Shown here: positions 34,503 through 45,600 of the stretch, in pieces
Numbering within the stretch: position 1 is the first letter of the stretch
Layout of the letters: the number at the start of each line of letters is the position of its first letter
Source of the DNA: Anaeramoeba ignava
Taxonomy: Eukaryota; Metamonada; Anaeramoebidae
Assembly: GCA_028826165.1 (NCBI GenBank)
Contig: JAPDFW010000059.1
Location: 943,001-1,007,000, forward strand
Reading direction: 5' to 3'
Length of the DNA stretch: 64,000 nucleotides
The notes under the pieces: model-generated
Databases searched by the model: none
What the model was told of the DNA's origin: nothing
Seen by the model: only the letters and a program-made list of their open reading frames with translations
Made by a program: the position numbers and the translations under genes

Positions 34503-34862
34503 TTTTTAAATAAATTTTGAAATGAATTTTTAAATAAATTTTAAATAAAAATTTTAAATGAATTTTAAAATGAATTTCTAAATAAATTTCTAAATGAATT
34601 TCTAAATAAAAATTTCAAAAGGAAATTTGAAATAAAAATTTTAAATTAAATTTCTAAATAAATTTCTAAATAAATTTTTAAAATAAATTTTAAATAAATT
34701 TTAAATAATTTTTAAATATAATTTCTAAATAAATTTTTAAATAAAATTTTAATAAATTTTAAATAAATTCTAAATAAAATTCTAAATAAAATTCTAAATA
34801 AAATTTCTAAATAAATTTCTAAATAAATTTTAAATAAATTTTAAAAGGAAATTTTTTTATTT
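34503..34862. repeat. AAATAAATTTT repeat spacer
   Basis: This is an imperfect repeat of TAAATAAATTT and TCTAAATAAATT between TFB5 and RPA49. No gene is seen. Confidence 0.7.
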
Positions 34863-34868
34863 TCAAAA

Positions 34869-34892
34869 TTTTTTTTTCATTTTTCTTTTTTC
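34869..34892 (+). promoter_or_regulatory. T-rich TTTTCATTTTTCTTTTTT element
   Basis: This tract ends four bases before the RPA49 start codon. It has the same composition and position as the tracts before TFB5 and RCC1-BTB copy d. Confidence 0.42.
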
Positions 34893-34896
34893 TAAA

Positions 34897-36225
34897 ATGC
34901 AACAAAAATTCAAAATTCAATTAGAAAATCAAAAAAATCAAAACAGCCAATTAACAGATAATGGTATTTTACTTCATTTTCCAAGCGGACCACCACCACA
35001 TGAAGCATTATTTCCTGAAAATAGCGAAGGAACAAAAATCAACATATTAGCAAATAAGCTTCCAAGAAAAAAAGGACAACTGATAGTGCATGTGAACTCG
35101 CCAAGCATAGAATACACGGGAACAAATTACGGACTGGAAAAAACGCAGCAAACACACAAGTATTTCATAGGCATAGAAACAGAGGGCTCTGAGACACTTA
35201 GGTTGGCCTCAATACCCCATTTTTTTTCGATGAAACAAAACATCAAACGCATGAAGAGATCAACAAACGAAGTTGTCCGAGAATCCACAAACAAAATATT
35301 GCCGATGTTCTTACAAAGAAAGCTCATGATCCAGAATTTCGGAAGCAAGCAAAAGCGGAAGGCGTTGGACGAAAAGGAGAAGAACAAAGTGGAGATCGAA
35401 GACGTGAATGTTGTTCATTCAGTTCAGAAGATTGTGGCGCAAAACTCAGAAATAGTTGCACAGATGACAAAAAAGGAGAAAAAAAAAAATTTTCGAAAAG
35501 ACATCCCTCCATACAATCCGGACGCTACAAAGCCCTCAGCAGTATACCGCTTTAAGGACATGCTCCCCCCAAATATCAGCGATGAGTTTGATGCGGAAAG
35601 TGTCATCAAACTTATTGAAAATGAGAAGGAACATAAATCAATAATCGGAGAAGGAAAATATAATCCTTATTTTCATTCTCGCATCAATAACATGCGATTG
35701 GGGTTCAAAAACTTATCCTCCGCTCACAGACATCTCAACAAGAAATTAAAGTGTCTTCTCTTTATTGACTATCTCTATAAATTCCACAAACTCAATCCCG
35801 TGGATTTGAATAGAAGATCGGAATTAATTCGACAACTTGATACAAAAAATGATAAAATTATTCAACATCTACTTTCTACGTTTTCCGAAGAGCAAAAAAA
35901 GGGCGATAAAGTGCGTTACATTCGCACCGTTTCGTTGAAGCACAAACTCTTATTCTATGTCTGTGTTGCTGCTTTGATTGTCGAGGATTTCGAACTCGAT
36001 CCTCAACCCATTTGTGAATTGTTTCATATTTTAATTGAACGTGGTTTATCCTATTTTAGAAACTTGGGCTGCAGAATCTCCTATATGAATGGCCAGGAAC
36101 AGCAAATTCTTGATCCTGGTGTTGAGCAACCCCGTATTTCTCTTCTTAAACAACCCCGTGTTCAATTGGTTGTTCCTTTAGTTTTCCCGAAACGCTTGAA
36201 AAGAAAAATTGATTTGGACCAATGA
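34897..36225 (+). CDS. POLR1E: RNA polymerase I subunit RPA49 / POLR1E (A49 family)
   Basis: This is a 442-residue single-exon protein. The N-terminal part (about 20-115) fits the dimerisation domain of A49, with IEYTGTNYGLEKTQQTHKYF and ETLRLASIPHFF. The linker has basic runs. The signature PPYNPDATKPSAVYRFKDML lies at about 205-225 and matches the PPYN..A..P..VY.L..I.P motif of the family. The C-terminal half (about 230-430) is helical and fits the tandem winged-helix region (LKCLLFIDYLYKFHKL, YIRTVSLKHKLLFYVCVAAL). In Pol I, A49 with A34.5 forms a TFIIF/TFIIE-like module that aids initiation and elongation on rDNA. Coding GC is higher than in the family genes nearby, as with TADA1 and the CH/PH gene. 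Confidence 0.82.
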   Translation: MQQKFKIQLENQKNQNSQLTDNGILLHFPSGPPPHEALFPENSEGTKINILANKLPRKKGQLIVHVNSPSIEYTGTNYGLEKTQQTHKYFIGIETEGSETLRLASIPHFFSMKQNIKRMKRSTNEVVRESTNKILPMFLQRKLMIQNFGSKQKRKALDEKEKNKVEIEDVNVVHSVQKIVAQNSEIVAQMTKKEKKKNFRKDIPPYNPDATKPSAVYRFKDMLPPNISDEFDAESVIKLIENEKEHKSIIGEGKYNPYFHSRINNMRLGFKNLSSAHRHLNKKLKCLLFIDYLYKFHKLNPVDLNRRSELIRQLDTKNDKIIQHLLSTFSEEQKKGDKVRYIRTVSLKHKLLFYVCVAALIVEDFELDPQPICELFHILIERGLSYFRNLGCRISYMNGQEQQILDPGVEQPRISLLKQPRVQLVVPLVFPKRLKRKIDLDQ

Positions 36226-36873
36226 TTCCACTTTTCTTTTTTTTTTTTTGCAATTTAAATAGAGCATTTGAAATTAAATGAAATTCAATTTTTATTCCAT
36301 TTTTTATTTTAACATTCAATTTAATATTTATTTTAATATTTAATTTAATTTATTTAATATTTATTTTAATATTTAATTTAATATTTAATATTTAATTTAA
36401 TTTAATATTTATTTTAATATTTATTTTAATATTTAATTAAATATTTATTTTTAATATTTAATTTAATATTTATTTTAATTTTTATTTTTTATTTTTTTTT
36501 TATTTTTATTTTATTTATTTTTTTATTTATTTTTAATTTTTTATTTTTAATATTTTAATATTTTAATTTTAATATTTTAATTTTTTATTTTTAATTTTAT
36601 TTTATTTATTTTTTTAATATTTATTTTAATATTTATTTTTTAATGTTATTTATTTTAATATTTATTTTATTTTTATATTTTAATATTTATTTCAATATTT
36701 ATTTTATATTTTTTTTAATATTTATTTTTAATTTTTAATTTATTTAATTTAATATTTTAATTTATTTTTAATTTTATTTATTTTAATATTTAATTTTTAT
36801 TTTAAAAACATTTTTTTCATTTTTTTCATTTTTTTCCTTTTTTTTCTCTTGTTTAATTTAGTTAAATTTTTAA
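36226..36873. other. AT-rich intergenic region with TTTAATATTTATTT repeats
   Basis: Most of this stretch consists of TTTAATATTTATTTTAATAT variants. It ends with a T-rich CATTTTTTTCATTTTTTTCC tract at 36811-36845, which precedes the next start codon. No gene is seen. Confidence 0.65.
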
Positions 36874-39800
36874 ATGAAAATTCAACTTAAAATAAAAACT
36901 CTTGAAAATTTTTCATTTCAAATCGAAATTGATGATGCTGTAAAATTAAAAATTCTTTTTACAAAGTCTTTTTTTTGGAATAATAATTTTAATAAAAATT
37001 GAAAATTAAAAATTAAATTTAGAACATAATTTCAGAATTAAAAGATAAAATACAAATAAAAATTGGGATGTCAAAAAGCACGCAATGTTTAATTTATCAA
37101 GGAAAAGTATTAAAAGATGATCAACAAATATTTAGTTATTGTAAAAATTAAAATTAAAATTAAAATTAAAATTAAAATTAAAATTAAAATTAAAATTAAA
37201 ATTAAAATTAATTAAAATTAAAAATTAAAATTAAAATTAAAATTAAAATCAAAATCAAAATTAAAATTAAAATTCAAAATCAAAATTAAAATTAAAATTA
37301 AAAATTAAAATTAAAATCAATATTAAAATTAAAATTAAAATCAAAATTAAAATCAAAATTAAAATCAAAATTAGCAATTTCTCAAAATTCAACAATATAT
37401 CTATTAAGACAACAAACACGAAGACACGAAAGAGATTCTCAACGAGATGCACTAATTCAACAAGCACAACAACAAGCAATTCCAATTTCATTATCAAATG
37501 CATTAATGGGAATGCTTCCGAGAACAACATCAACAACATCAACAACATCAACACCAAGAACTACTAATACAATTCGTATTGAACGTGTAATTCGACCACA
37601 ACAACAACAACAAACACAAAATAACCAAATACAATCAAATTCATTAACAAATAATGATCAAAACATATCCAATCAAAGAACAACTTTGCAACAACAATTA
37701 CAACAAACAATATCAATTTCTTTATCTCAAATTGAAAGTGCACTTTCTTATTTTGAAACAAAATATTCCAATAATTTAAATGAAAATTCAAACGAAAATT
37801 CAAATGAAAATTTAAATCAAAATCAAAAATCAAAATTTAAATCAAAATTTAAATGAAAATTTAAATCAAAATCAAAATCAAAATCAAAATCAAAATCAAA
37901 ATCAAAATCAAAATCAAAATTTAAATCAAAATCAAAATCAAAATCAAAATTTAAATCAAAATCAAAATTTAAATCAAAATCAAAACACTGAATCAGAAAA
38001 CCAAATCTTGAGATTAATTAATATCTTAGACAGATTCAAAAAACAACTACCCGCATTAACTCGTCTTCTAAATGAATCCTCTGAATCAATTCACCAACAA
38101 GCACATTCACAAGATAATACCCATTTTTCAAATAGAGAATTCTCAACAATGTTCCGAGAGATCGGACAATCACTCAAATGGTTATCAATTCAGCTCAGAT
38201 CTTTGAATTACAATACATCAACAAATAAGCTCTGGATTGATCCTGAGAGATTTAATTCTCTTGCTTCACGATCAACTAATCGAACTGAAAATCGAGAAAA
38301 TTCTGTCAATCTTCCAGAAGAACTTGGTGCAAATAGTGGAAATAATCAAACAAACATTTTGGATGAAGTACAAAGACAAATTATATCTCAACACAGAGTA
38401 TCCAATCAATTACGAGAAGATCTAAGAATGCGCAGCAACAGAAATGAAAGTCTTAATAACCCGGAAGAAGAAATGACACAATCAGTGGAAATTACAACTA
38501 CAGTTCCTATTGGAGAAGAATTAAACTCAGTTTTAAGAAATGTTATCGAATCAACATCACAGGTTGTTAACAACTTATCAAATACTCGCAATTCACAAAG
38601 ACAGGAAGAAACTAGTGATTCCCAAAATGAAGATTTTTTGCGGCTTCTTTTTAATCTTTTTCAAAATTCAGAAAATCAAAATTTAAATCAAAATCAAAAT
38701 CAAAATTTAAATCAAAATTTAAATCAAAATCAAAATCAAAATCAAAATCAAAATTTAGATCAAGATCAAGATCAAGAAGACAATCATTCGGAACAAAACA
38801 CAGAATCACCATTGCACTCTCAATCTGTATCATTATCTGAGCCTGAAGACTCATTTCAAAGTGATATATCAACAGATAATGATGATTCTAAAAGTGATTC
38901 CTTCCAAAATTCTCAAAATGATGAGCAAGATATCGATTATTCTTACAAATATCGCAGCAAAGAACCAGATATCCAAATCCCTGAGAATCTCCGCAATCTC
39001 GGTGTTGATGAAAATACTGATTTGGATATTTCTTTATCCGAATTTTTACTGAAAAAAAAAATTGATCCAAAAAATACTCAATCATTTGAAAAAATTGATT
39101 TTCTTGTTTTTCTTGCTCAAAATATTTCTTTGCATGACTTGATAATGATAAACTTGCAGAAATGCTCTTCTGTTAATTTTTCTGTGGTTGATTTGATTTC
39201 TTATATTAGAAATATTGTTATTTTTTCTGACAACTCTTCTTCCAAAATTGAGTTTGTTTCAGAAAAAGTCATTCATTTTATCATCCAAAAAATCTCAAAT
39301 TTGGAATCACTATCCAAAATCAAAAAGAAAATTAAACCAGGATTCGATTTTATTGAATACTTTTTATTGATATTTAAAGATTCGTTTGAAAAAATTCTTC
39401 ATTTTTTAACATCAGAAGAAAATTCACAAAATAATTCACCAGAAAATTCTGATGTTTTAAAAGAAATACAAAAAATCATTATGAAGAATTTGCGCGCATT
39501 CTTTGCAATATCCACAAATATGTTCCCTGAATATTCAGATAGTTTCCAGTTGTTGAAAAAATACATCAAACAATTTCAACAATCAATATCATTAGAATTT
39601 GACATTATTGCCGACTCTTTCCTACTTCCACAAATAAATGATATTGAATCAAAAAACAAAAGGCTTTTCAAAAAAGCAGATTATCCTGCGTTATCTTTTG
39701 TGCCTCAAAGCGAGAAAAAAATTTGGAAACAAACTATTTTTCATGATGAAATTAAACAAAAATTTTCTCATCCCCAAATTCTTTTTAGTAATTCCTATCT

Positions 39801-40119
39801 TCAAGGCTTCTCCAGAAAAAACAAAGTAGCACTCCAATCAATTTACCATCGAATACAAGACCTCTTCAATCCAAATCCAAACCCTAAACTTCTTGCTTCT
39901 TTACTCGAATCTTCTTTGAAAAAAGCTCAAGTTAATTCACTTAAAATTTCAGAAATTTTAAACAATTTGAATTCAAATGTTATTCTTAATAAGTTATTCA
40001 TTCAGAAATTTTTCTTTCCTTCAATTTTATCCAAAATTCGTATTTCAAATGATTTACTTAATGAAGTAAATAAATCACGTTTTCCAAATTGTCAAAAATT
40101 GACAAATAAAAAAGATTGA
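36874..40119 (+). CDS. Ubiquitin-like-domain protein with long Asn-Gln run (BAG6/ubiquilin-like), one frame break
   Basis: Three exons are inferred (36874-36939, 37023-37140, 37375-40119). Exons 1-3 encode an N-terminal ubiquitin-like domain: MKIQLKIKTLENFSFQIEI, then ISELKDKIQIKIGMSKSTQ, then LIYQGKVLKDD and NSTIYLLRQ. Next come Gln/Thr-rich stretches and an NQ/NL run encoded by AAATCA hexamers. In the run, five A at 37825-37829 (CAAAAATC) shift the frame and give a stop at 37856. Skipping one base reads on through the run into a conserved-looking helical part (QILRLINILDRFKKQLPALT), an acidic region and a C-terminal helical domain, about 975 residues in all. The UBL plus long disordered middle recalls BAG6 or ubiquilin, chaperone and proteasome shuttle factors, but no C-terminal BAG or UBA motif is clear, so the family is uncertain. 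Confidence 0.7.
37800..37990. repeat. Coding AAATCA hexamer array (Asn-Gln/Asn-Leu)
   Basis: AAATCA and AAATTT units encode NQ and NL dipeptides. The A5 run at 37825-37829 is the frame-break site. A second similar array inside the same gene lies at 38670-38770 and is in frame throughout. Confidence 0.8.
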
Positions 40120-40244
40120 AAATTTGTATTAAAAAAAAAATTCGAAAAATTTTAGATTAAATTTCAATCAAAAAATAATAAAAATAAAAATAAAAATAAA
40201 AATAAAAATAAAGAGGAAAAAAAAATTTTTTTATAAAATTTAAA

Positions 40245-40269
40245 TTTCATTTTTTTCTTTTCTTTTTTT
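40245..40269 (+). promoter_or_regulatory. T-rich CATTTTTTTCTTTTC element
   Basis: This tract lies 19 bp before the start of the At4g15545-like gene. It has the same core as the tracts before the RCC1-BTB, TFB5 and BTB-TLDc genes. Confidence 0.42.
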
Positions 40270-40288
40270 AAAATTTAAAATTTAAATA

Positions 40289-42094
40289 ATGAATACAATT
40301 AATTTACCAGAAAATCCAGAAGAAAAACTTGAACTTGGAATACAAATTATTCAATCAGCTTTTTCAAGTCAAATTGGACAAATAGAAAAAGAAAGAAATC
40401 AATTATTAGCAATAAATTCACAAAAAGAAAAACAAATTCAAGATTTAAAGAAAGAAAATCAACAACTTAAAATGCAATTAAATGATTTTCAACAAAAAAT
40501 GGAAAATCTTTTTCAAAAACAAAATCAAATTGAACATGAAAATTCTAGTTTGCATGAAATGGTAAATAAATTAAGGGAAAGTTTATCTAAATTAATGGGA
40601 TTTAAACAAGCAATTATTGAGACTGTAGAAGTTGAAGAAGGAATTCCTATTCCAAAAAAGGCTTATGATCATTTACTTTCTCCTTCAAAAGTAATTTCAA
40701 AATGAATTTCAAAATGAATTTCAAAATAAATTTTAATTATAAAATGAATTATAAAATGAATATTAATTATAAAATGAATTATAAATTATAAAAATGAATA
40801 TTAATTTCAAAATGAATTATAAAATGAATTATAATTACAAAATGAATTATAATTATAAAATGAATTATAAAATGAATTATAAAATGAATTATAATTTTAA
40901 AATGAATATTAATTATAAAATGAATTATAATTTTAAAATGAATTATAAAATGAATTATAAAATGAATTATAATTTTAAAATGAATTATAAAATGAATTAT
41001 AAAATGAATATTAATTATAAAATGAATTATAAAATGAATATTAATTATAAAATGAATTATAAAATGAATTATAAAATGAATTATAATTTTAAAATGAATA
41101 TTAATTATAAAATGAATTATAATTTTAAAATGAATTATAAAATGAATTATAAAATGAATATTAATTATAAAATGAATTATAAAATGAATATTAATTTTAA
41201 AATGAATTATAATTTCAAAATGAATATTAATTATAAAATGAATTACAAAATGAATTATAATTTTAAAATGAATTATAATTATAAAATGAATTTTTAGAGC
41301 TTCTTTACAAAAACAAACCAACATTTTGAACAAAACAATTTCCGTAAATTTTTTTAATCTAAATTTAATTTAAATTTAATCTAAATTGAATTGGATTTTT
41401 TAATCATATTTTATTCCTTTTAGAAAAATTAAGTGAATCAGTACAACCTAATTGGAAACCACAAGAAGAATCAAAACAAATTAAACAAAAAGAAGAACCC
41501 AAAAAAAATCCATTTTTTTTAAGAAAAAATTTTAAAGATGAAAATGATCCAAATTTACATTTAAACTTTAATTTAAAATCAAAAGAACCAAATCAACAAG
41601 AAAATATTCAAAGTATTGCACAAACAGAAGAAATTTTATCACAAATTGAAAAGAATATTGCGAAAAAACCATCTAATTTTCAACCCAAATTAAATTTTTA
41701 TGAAAAAAATCAAAATCAAAATCAAGATGAAGATGAACAAAATTATAAAAAAGTTCAATTTCAACAACAAAAAGAAAAAGAAAATGAAGAAGAACATCAA
41801 AAAAATCCATTTTTAACTCAAACACCAAATTTTAAAAGGAAAGTTCCTTCTAAATATACTCCATTTCCTGCAAGATTTAATTCAAAACCTCAGAAAAAAG
41901 GTTTCAATCCTGAAGATTTCTTTCAAAATGCAAGACAAACTCTTCCTTATAATGATTTTAATAAACTTTTGGCTTTATTTCGTCAATATAGTGATAATCA
42001 TATTGAAAAAAATGCATTATTTTCTCAAGCCTCTTTATTAGTTGGTGATTCTAATAAATCAATAATTGATGATCTTCATAAATTATTAGATTAA
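40289..42094 (+). CDS. At4g15545-like coiled-coil protein (two exons)
   Basis: Exon 1 (40289-40690) encodes NPEEKLELGIQIIQSAFSSQ followed by a coiled coil (QIEKERNQLLAINSQKEKQ and on). Exon 2 (41424-42094) contains an acidic, Gln-rich middle and a C-terminal helical domain, FFQNARQTLPYNDFNKLLAL then SIIDDLHKLLD. The N-terminal LDLA/ARKI-like helix, coiled coil and C-terminal ARxxLxYxxF domain fit the uncharacterised plant/protist family named after At4g15545. The junction is one base off phase. The donor GTAATT leaves phase 0, but the acceptor CTTTTAG is followed by five A where three or six would keep the frame. This is another frame anomaly or an undetected splice variant. With one base added the protein is about 357 residues. 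The function is unknown. Confidence 0.68.
40691..41423. repeat. Intron of the At4g15545-like gene: AAAATGAATTAT array
   Basis: The 733-nt intron is mostly a 12-bp AAAATGAATTAT repeat with AATATT variants (about 40730-41295). It is open for 167-184 codons on both strands purely because of its repeat composition. Confidence 0.8.
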
Positions 42095-42661
42095 AATCAA
42101 AATTAAAATCAAAATTAAAATTAAATTAAAATTAAAATCAAAATCAAATTAAAATTAAAATCAAAATTAAAATTAAATCAAAATCAAAATCAAAATCAAA
42201 ATTAAAATTAAATTCAAAATTAAAATCAAATAAATTTTTTTGATGTTTTTTCAATTAATAAACTTTTTACATTCAAAATCTTATTTATTTTTTTTAATTT
42301 TATTATTGAAATGTTTAAAATTTTTTTCGATGATTAAGAAACACGTTGCAATATTATGATGATTTGGATTGCTTACTTGAATTTTGAGAAAATGATCGAA
42401 AATAAATAAATCAATTCAATTTTCATTATTTTTCTTCAACTTTTTCTTTATTATAAACAAAAAAAACAAAAGTTACAAATTAAACAATTGATTATTTTCT
42501 TTTTAATTCTTTTTAATTCTTTTTATTTTTTAATTCTTTTTAATTCTTTTTAATTCTTTTGTAAGGAAAAAAAAATTCTTTTTCCAAAATTTAATTAAAC
42601 AATTGATTATTTTCTTTTTAATTCTTTTAGTTCTTTTTAATTATTTTTAGTTCTTTTTAAA
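42095..42661. other. Intergenic region with hexamer array and a non-repetitive segment
   Basis: 42095-42235 is an AAAATC/AAAATT array. 42300-42400 is more complex sequence, including ACACGTTGCAATATTATGATGA, without an open frame. An ATGATGA box is visible, but no matching CUGA box was found, so no snoRNA is called. The rest is TTTTTAATTC repeats before the next gene. Confidence 0.5.
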
Positions 42662-45600
42662 ATGACTTTGTACTTTCGAGTAATTTCAAAATGGTTAAGA
42701 TTCACTTACAAATTTGAACATAAAAGTAAAAAACTTTTTGGAAAAATAAGTGAAATTGCATTTGAATTCCCTGTTTTAGTTTTCTTAATTATTGCATCAG
42801 TATCAGCTTGTTTGATTCCATGGTTCTGGACAAAAACAACCGAGACAAGAATAGAAAAATTATTTGTACCACAAAATACAAAAGCATTTGATGATCTTGA
42901 TTGGTGGAGTAAAAATTGGGGGGATCCACCCAGATACACAATTGTGGATATTATAAAAAAAAATGAGGATCATCCAGATAGCTTGACTCAAACTGCTATT
43001 GATACTCTCTTTGATGTTCATGATATGATCTCTTCAGTAAAAATTTCTAGTGGTGATTCTTTTCTTGGATTTGAAGATCTTTGCATTAAAAATCCCCTCA
43101 CAAATCAATGTATTGCTGATGGAGTGCTGGCATATTGGAACTTCAATAGAACACTTTCTGAAACTTATAATGATTATTATTCTGTTGTTAACAATGGTGT
43201 CAATATTGCAACTGGAGTGAGTCTTTATCCTGCAAAATCTTTTGGATGGATTCATAGAAATCAAGAGGGAAAAATTGAGAAAGTTGAGGCTATAAGAGTA
43301 ATTTACAGCATGAGCAGTCAAGAAGAAACACTTTCGGATTGCAAGAAATGGGAAGAGCAAGTGATCAATCAATTGAAAAATTTTGCATATGATAATCAAT
43401 ATGAAATCACTTATTCTTTGGGAAGATCATTGGATGATGAGGTTGGCAAAACAACAAGCTCAAATATCGGGACTGTTGCTATTGGGTATGGGTTTATGCT
43501 TATATTTTTAGGACTTACTTTGGGGAAAATCACTGATCCACTTCGATCCCATTTTCTTCTTGCTCCTCTTGGTGTTTTGACAATTGGAATGGGGATTTTG
43601 GATGGATTCGGGACAGGATCATTGATTGTTAAATGGGCAACAATGAATTCAATTCTTCCTTTCTTGATTCTTGCTGTTGGAGTCGATAGTATCTATATTA
43701 TCACAAATAATTTTGATTCAACAAGTTCAGATCTTGATCCAAAAAGAAGATGTCGCATTGCTCTTGAAAAATCTACAAGTCTATTGATGACTGCCATGAC
43801 AGATTGCGGTGCTTTTCTTACAGGATTAACTGCATCTTTTCCTGCTATTCAATACTTTTGCTCTTATGGTGCTCTTTGTATTATTTTTGTCTTTATTTCA
43901 ATGTTGTTCTTGTTTTCATCATTTCTTGGAATTGGAGCAAGAAGGATTTATATGCAAAAATGTTGTTTAGTTCCTTTTATTTCTGTGAAGAGAAAACCAA
44001 AGAAATTGGAAGAAGAAGCAAAATCATCAAATCAAAACGAAAGAGAAAAAGGAAAGAATGAGTCACAGAATGAAGAATTAGAAATGGAAGATTTGGGAAT
44101 CAACAATCCAAATCAAAATTCAAATCCAAATTCAAATTCAAATTCAAATCCAAATTCAAATTCAAATCCAAATTCAAATTCAAATTCAAATCCAAATTCA
44201 AATTCAAATCCAAATTCAAATCCAAATCCAAATTCAAATTCAAATTCAAATCCAAATTCAAATTCAAATCCAAATTCAAATTCAAATTCAAATTCAAATC
44301 CAAATTCAAATCCAAATTCAAATCCAAATTCAAATCCAAATTCAAATCCAAATTCAAATCCAAATTCAAATCAAAATCACGAAAAAAATGAAATTAATAT
44401 TCAAATTGATGATTTGGAAGAATCAGAGACTGTCTCGAAAATTACATTGGAAGATTATGAACAAAATCAAAAAAATCAAAATAATCAAAAAAATCAAAAA
44501 AATCAAAAAATCACTTCATTCTCAAAAAGATTCTTCAAAAACTATTTTGCACCTTTTATCACACAAAAATATGTGAGAATTATCCTCGTTTTGATTTTCA
44601 TTGCAATGTTTGGAACATCCATTTTCTTATCAACAAAATTAAAAGAAGGAATTGAAAGATCAACAGTTGTTCCTGATGATTCTTATTTGCAAGAATATTA
44701 CAAAATTGACAACGAAAAGTTTCAAAGAGAAGGAAGAGATTATTATCTCGTTTTCGAGACAGGAGTAAAATATCACGAAGAAGCCTCTAAAAATGAAATT
44801 TTGGATGTTTCAATGAAAATCAATCAAAGCAAATGGATGAAAGGAAATATGGACAACTGGTATAAGAAGTATCTTGGATATCTCAGCACAAATCACTCAG
44901 AAGATCTTGAGAATCAGTTGCCTAAGAATCCAGAAAACTTCTATATTTGGCTAAATGAATTTTTAAGTATTCCTGAAAATATGAAGTATAAAATCGGTCA
45001 ACATATTCTATTCTCATCAAATCCAGAAGCACAACTTGAAGAGAAGATCCAAGCGTCGCGAATGTTAGTGAATTCTGTGGATCTAACAAACACAATTGAT
45101 GATAAAAATTCACTTGTTGATTTGAGGAAAATAGTGGAAGATAGTAAAGTGGATTGCTTCATTTTCAATTCTGAATTGATGATAACTGAACAATATCTTG
45201 TAATAAGACAGCAAACATTCCAGAACATATTAACAGCAGCACTTGTTGTATTTTTTGTGACGCTTTTCTTTGTGTCACATCCGCGCGTGGCAATCATTAT
45301 TCTTGTGAATATTATATTTATTGATATTGATCTTTTTGGATATATGTTTTTAACAGGAATTAAATTACATTCAGTTTCAGTTATTGTTATAATCATGAGT
45401 GTTGGATTCTCAATCGATTATTCTGCACACATTGCACACACATTTGCAATCACAGAAGGATCAAGTAGAAGAGAACGAGTGATTGAATCTTTGTCTGAAA
45501 TGGGAGTTTCCATTTTTTTTGGAGGAGTAACTACTATTTTGGGTGTTTTACCTGTTCTTCTTTTTGCAAATAGTGATACTTTCCGTATTTTTGTTCGTTT

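Noticed and set aside
40794-41333. Long open frames on both strands (167 and 184 codons) made of MNYK and HFII repeats
   Set aside because: They lie in the intron of the At4g15545-like gene and are open only because a 12-bp AAAATGAATTAT repeat has no stops in those frames.
42330-42400. Possible C/D box snoRNA (ATGATGA box)
   Set aside because: No CUGA D box at a proper distance and no terminal stem could be found in this AT-rich stretch.
44100-44369. Minus-strand Asn-Leu-Asp-Leu frame
   Set aside because: It mirrors the Asn-Ser-Asn-Pro coding repeat of the Patched-like gene.
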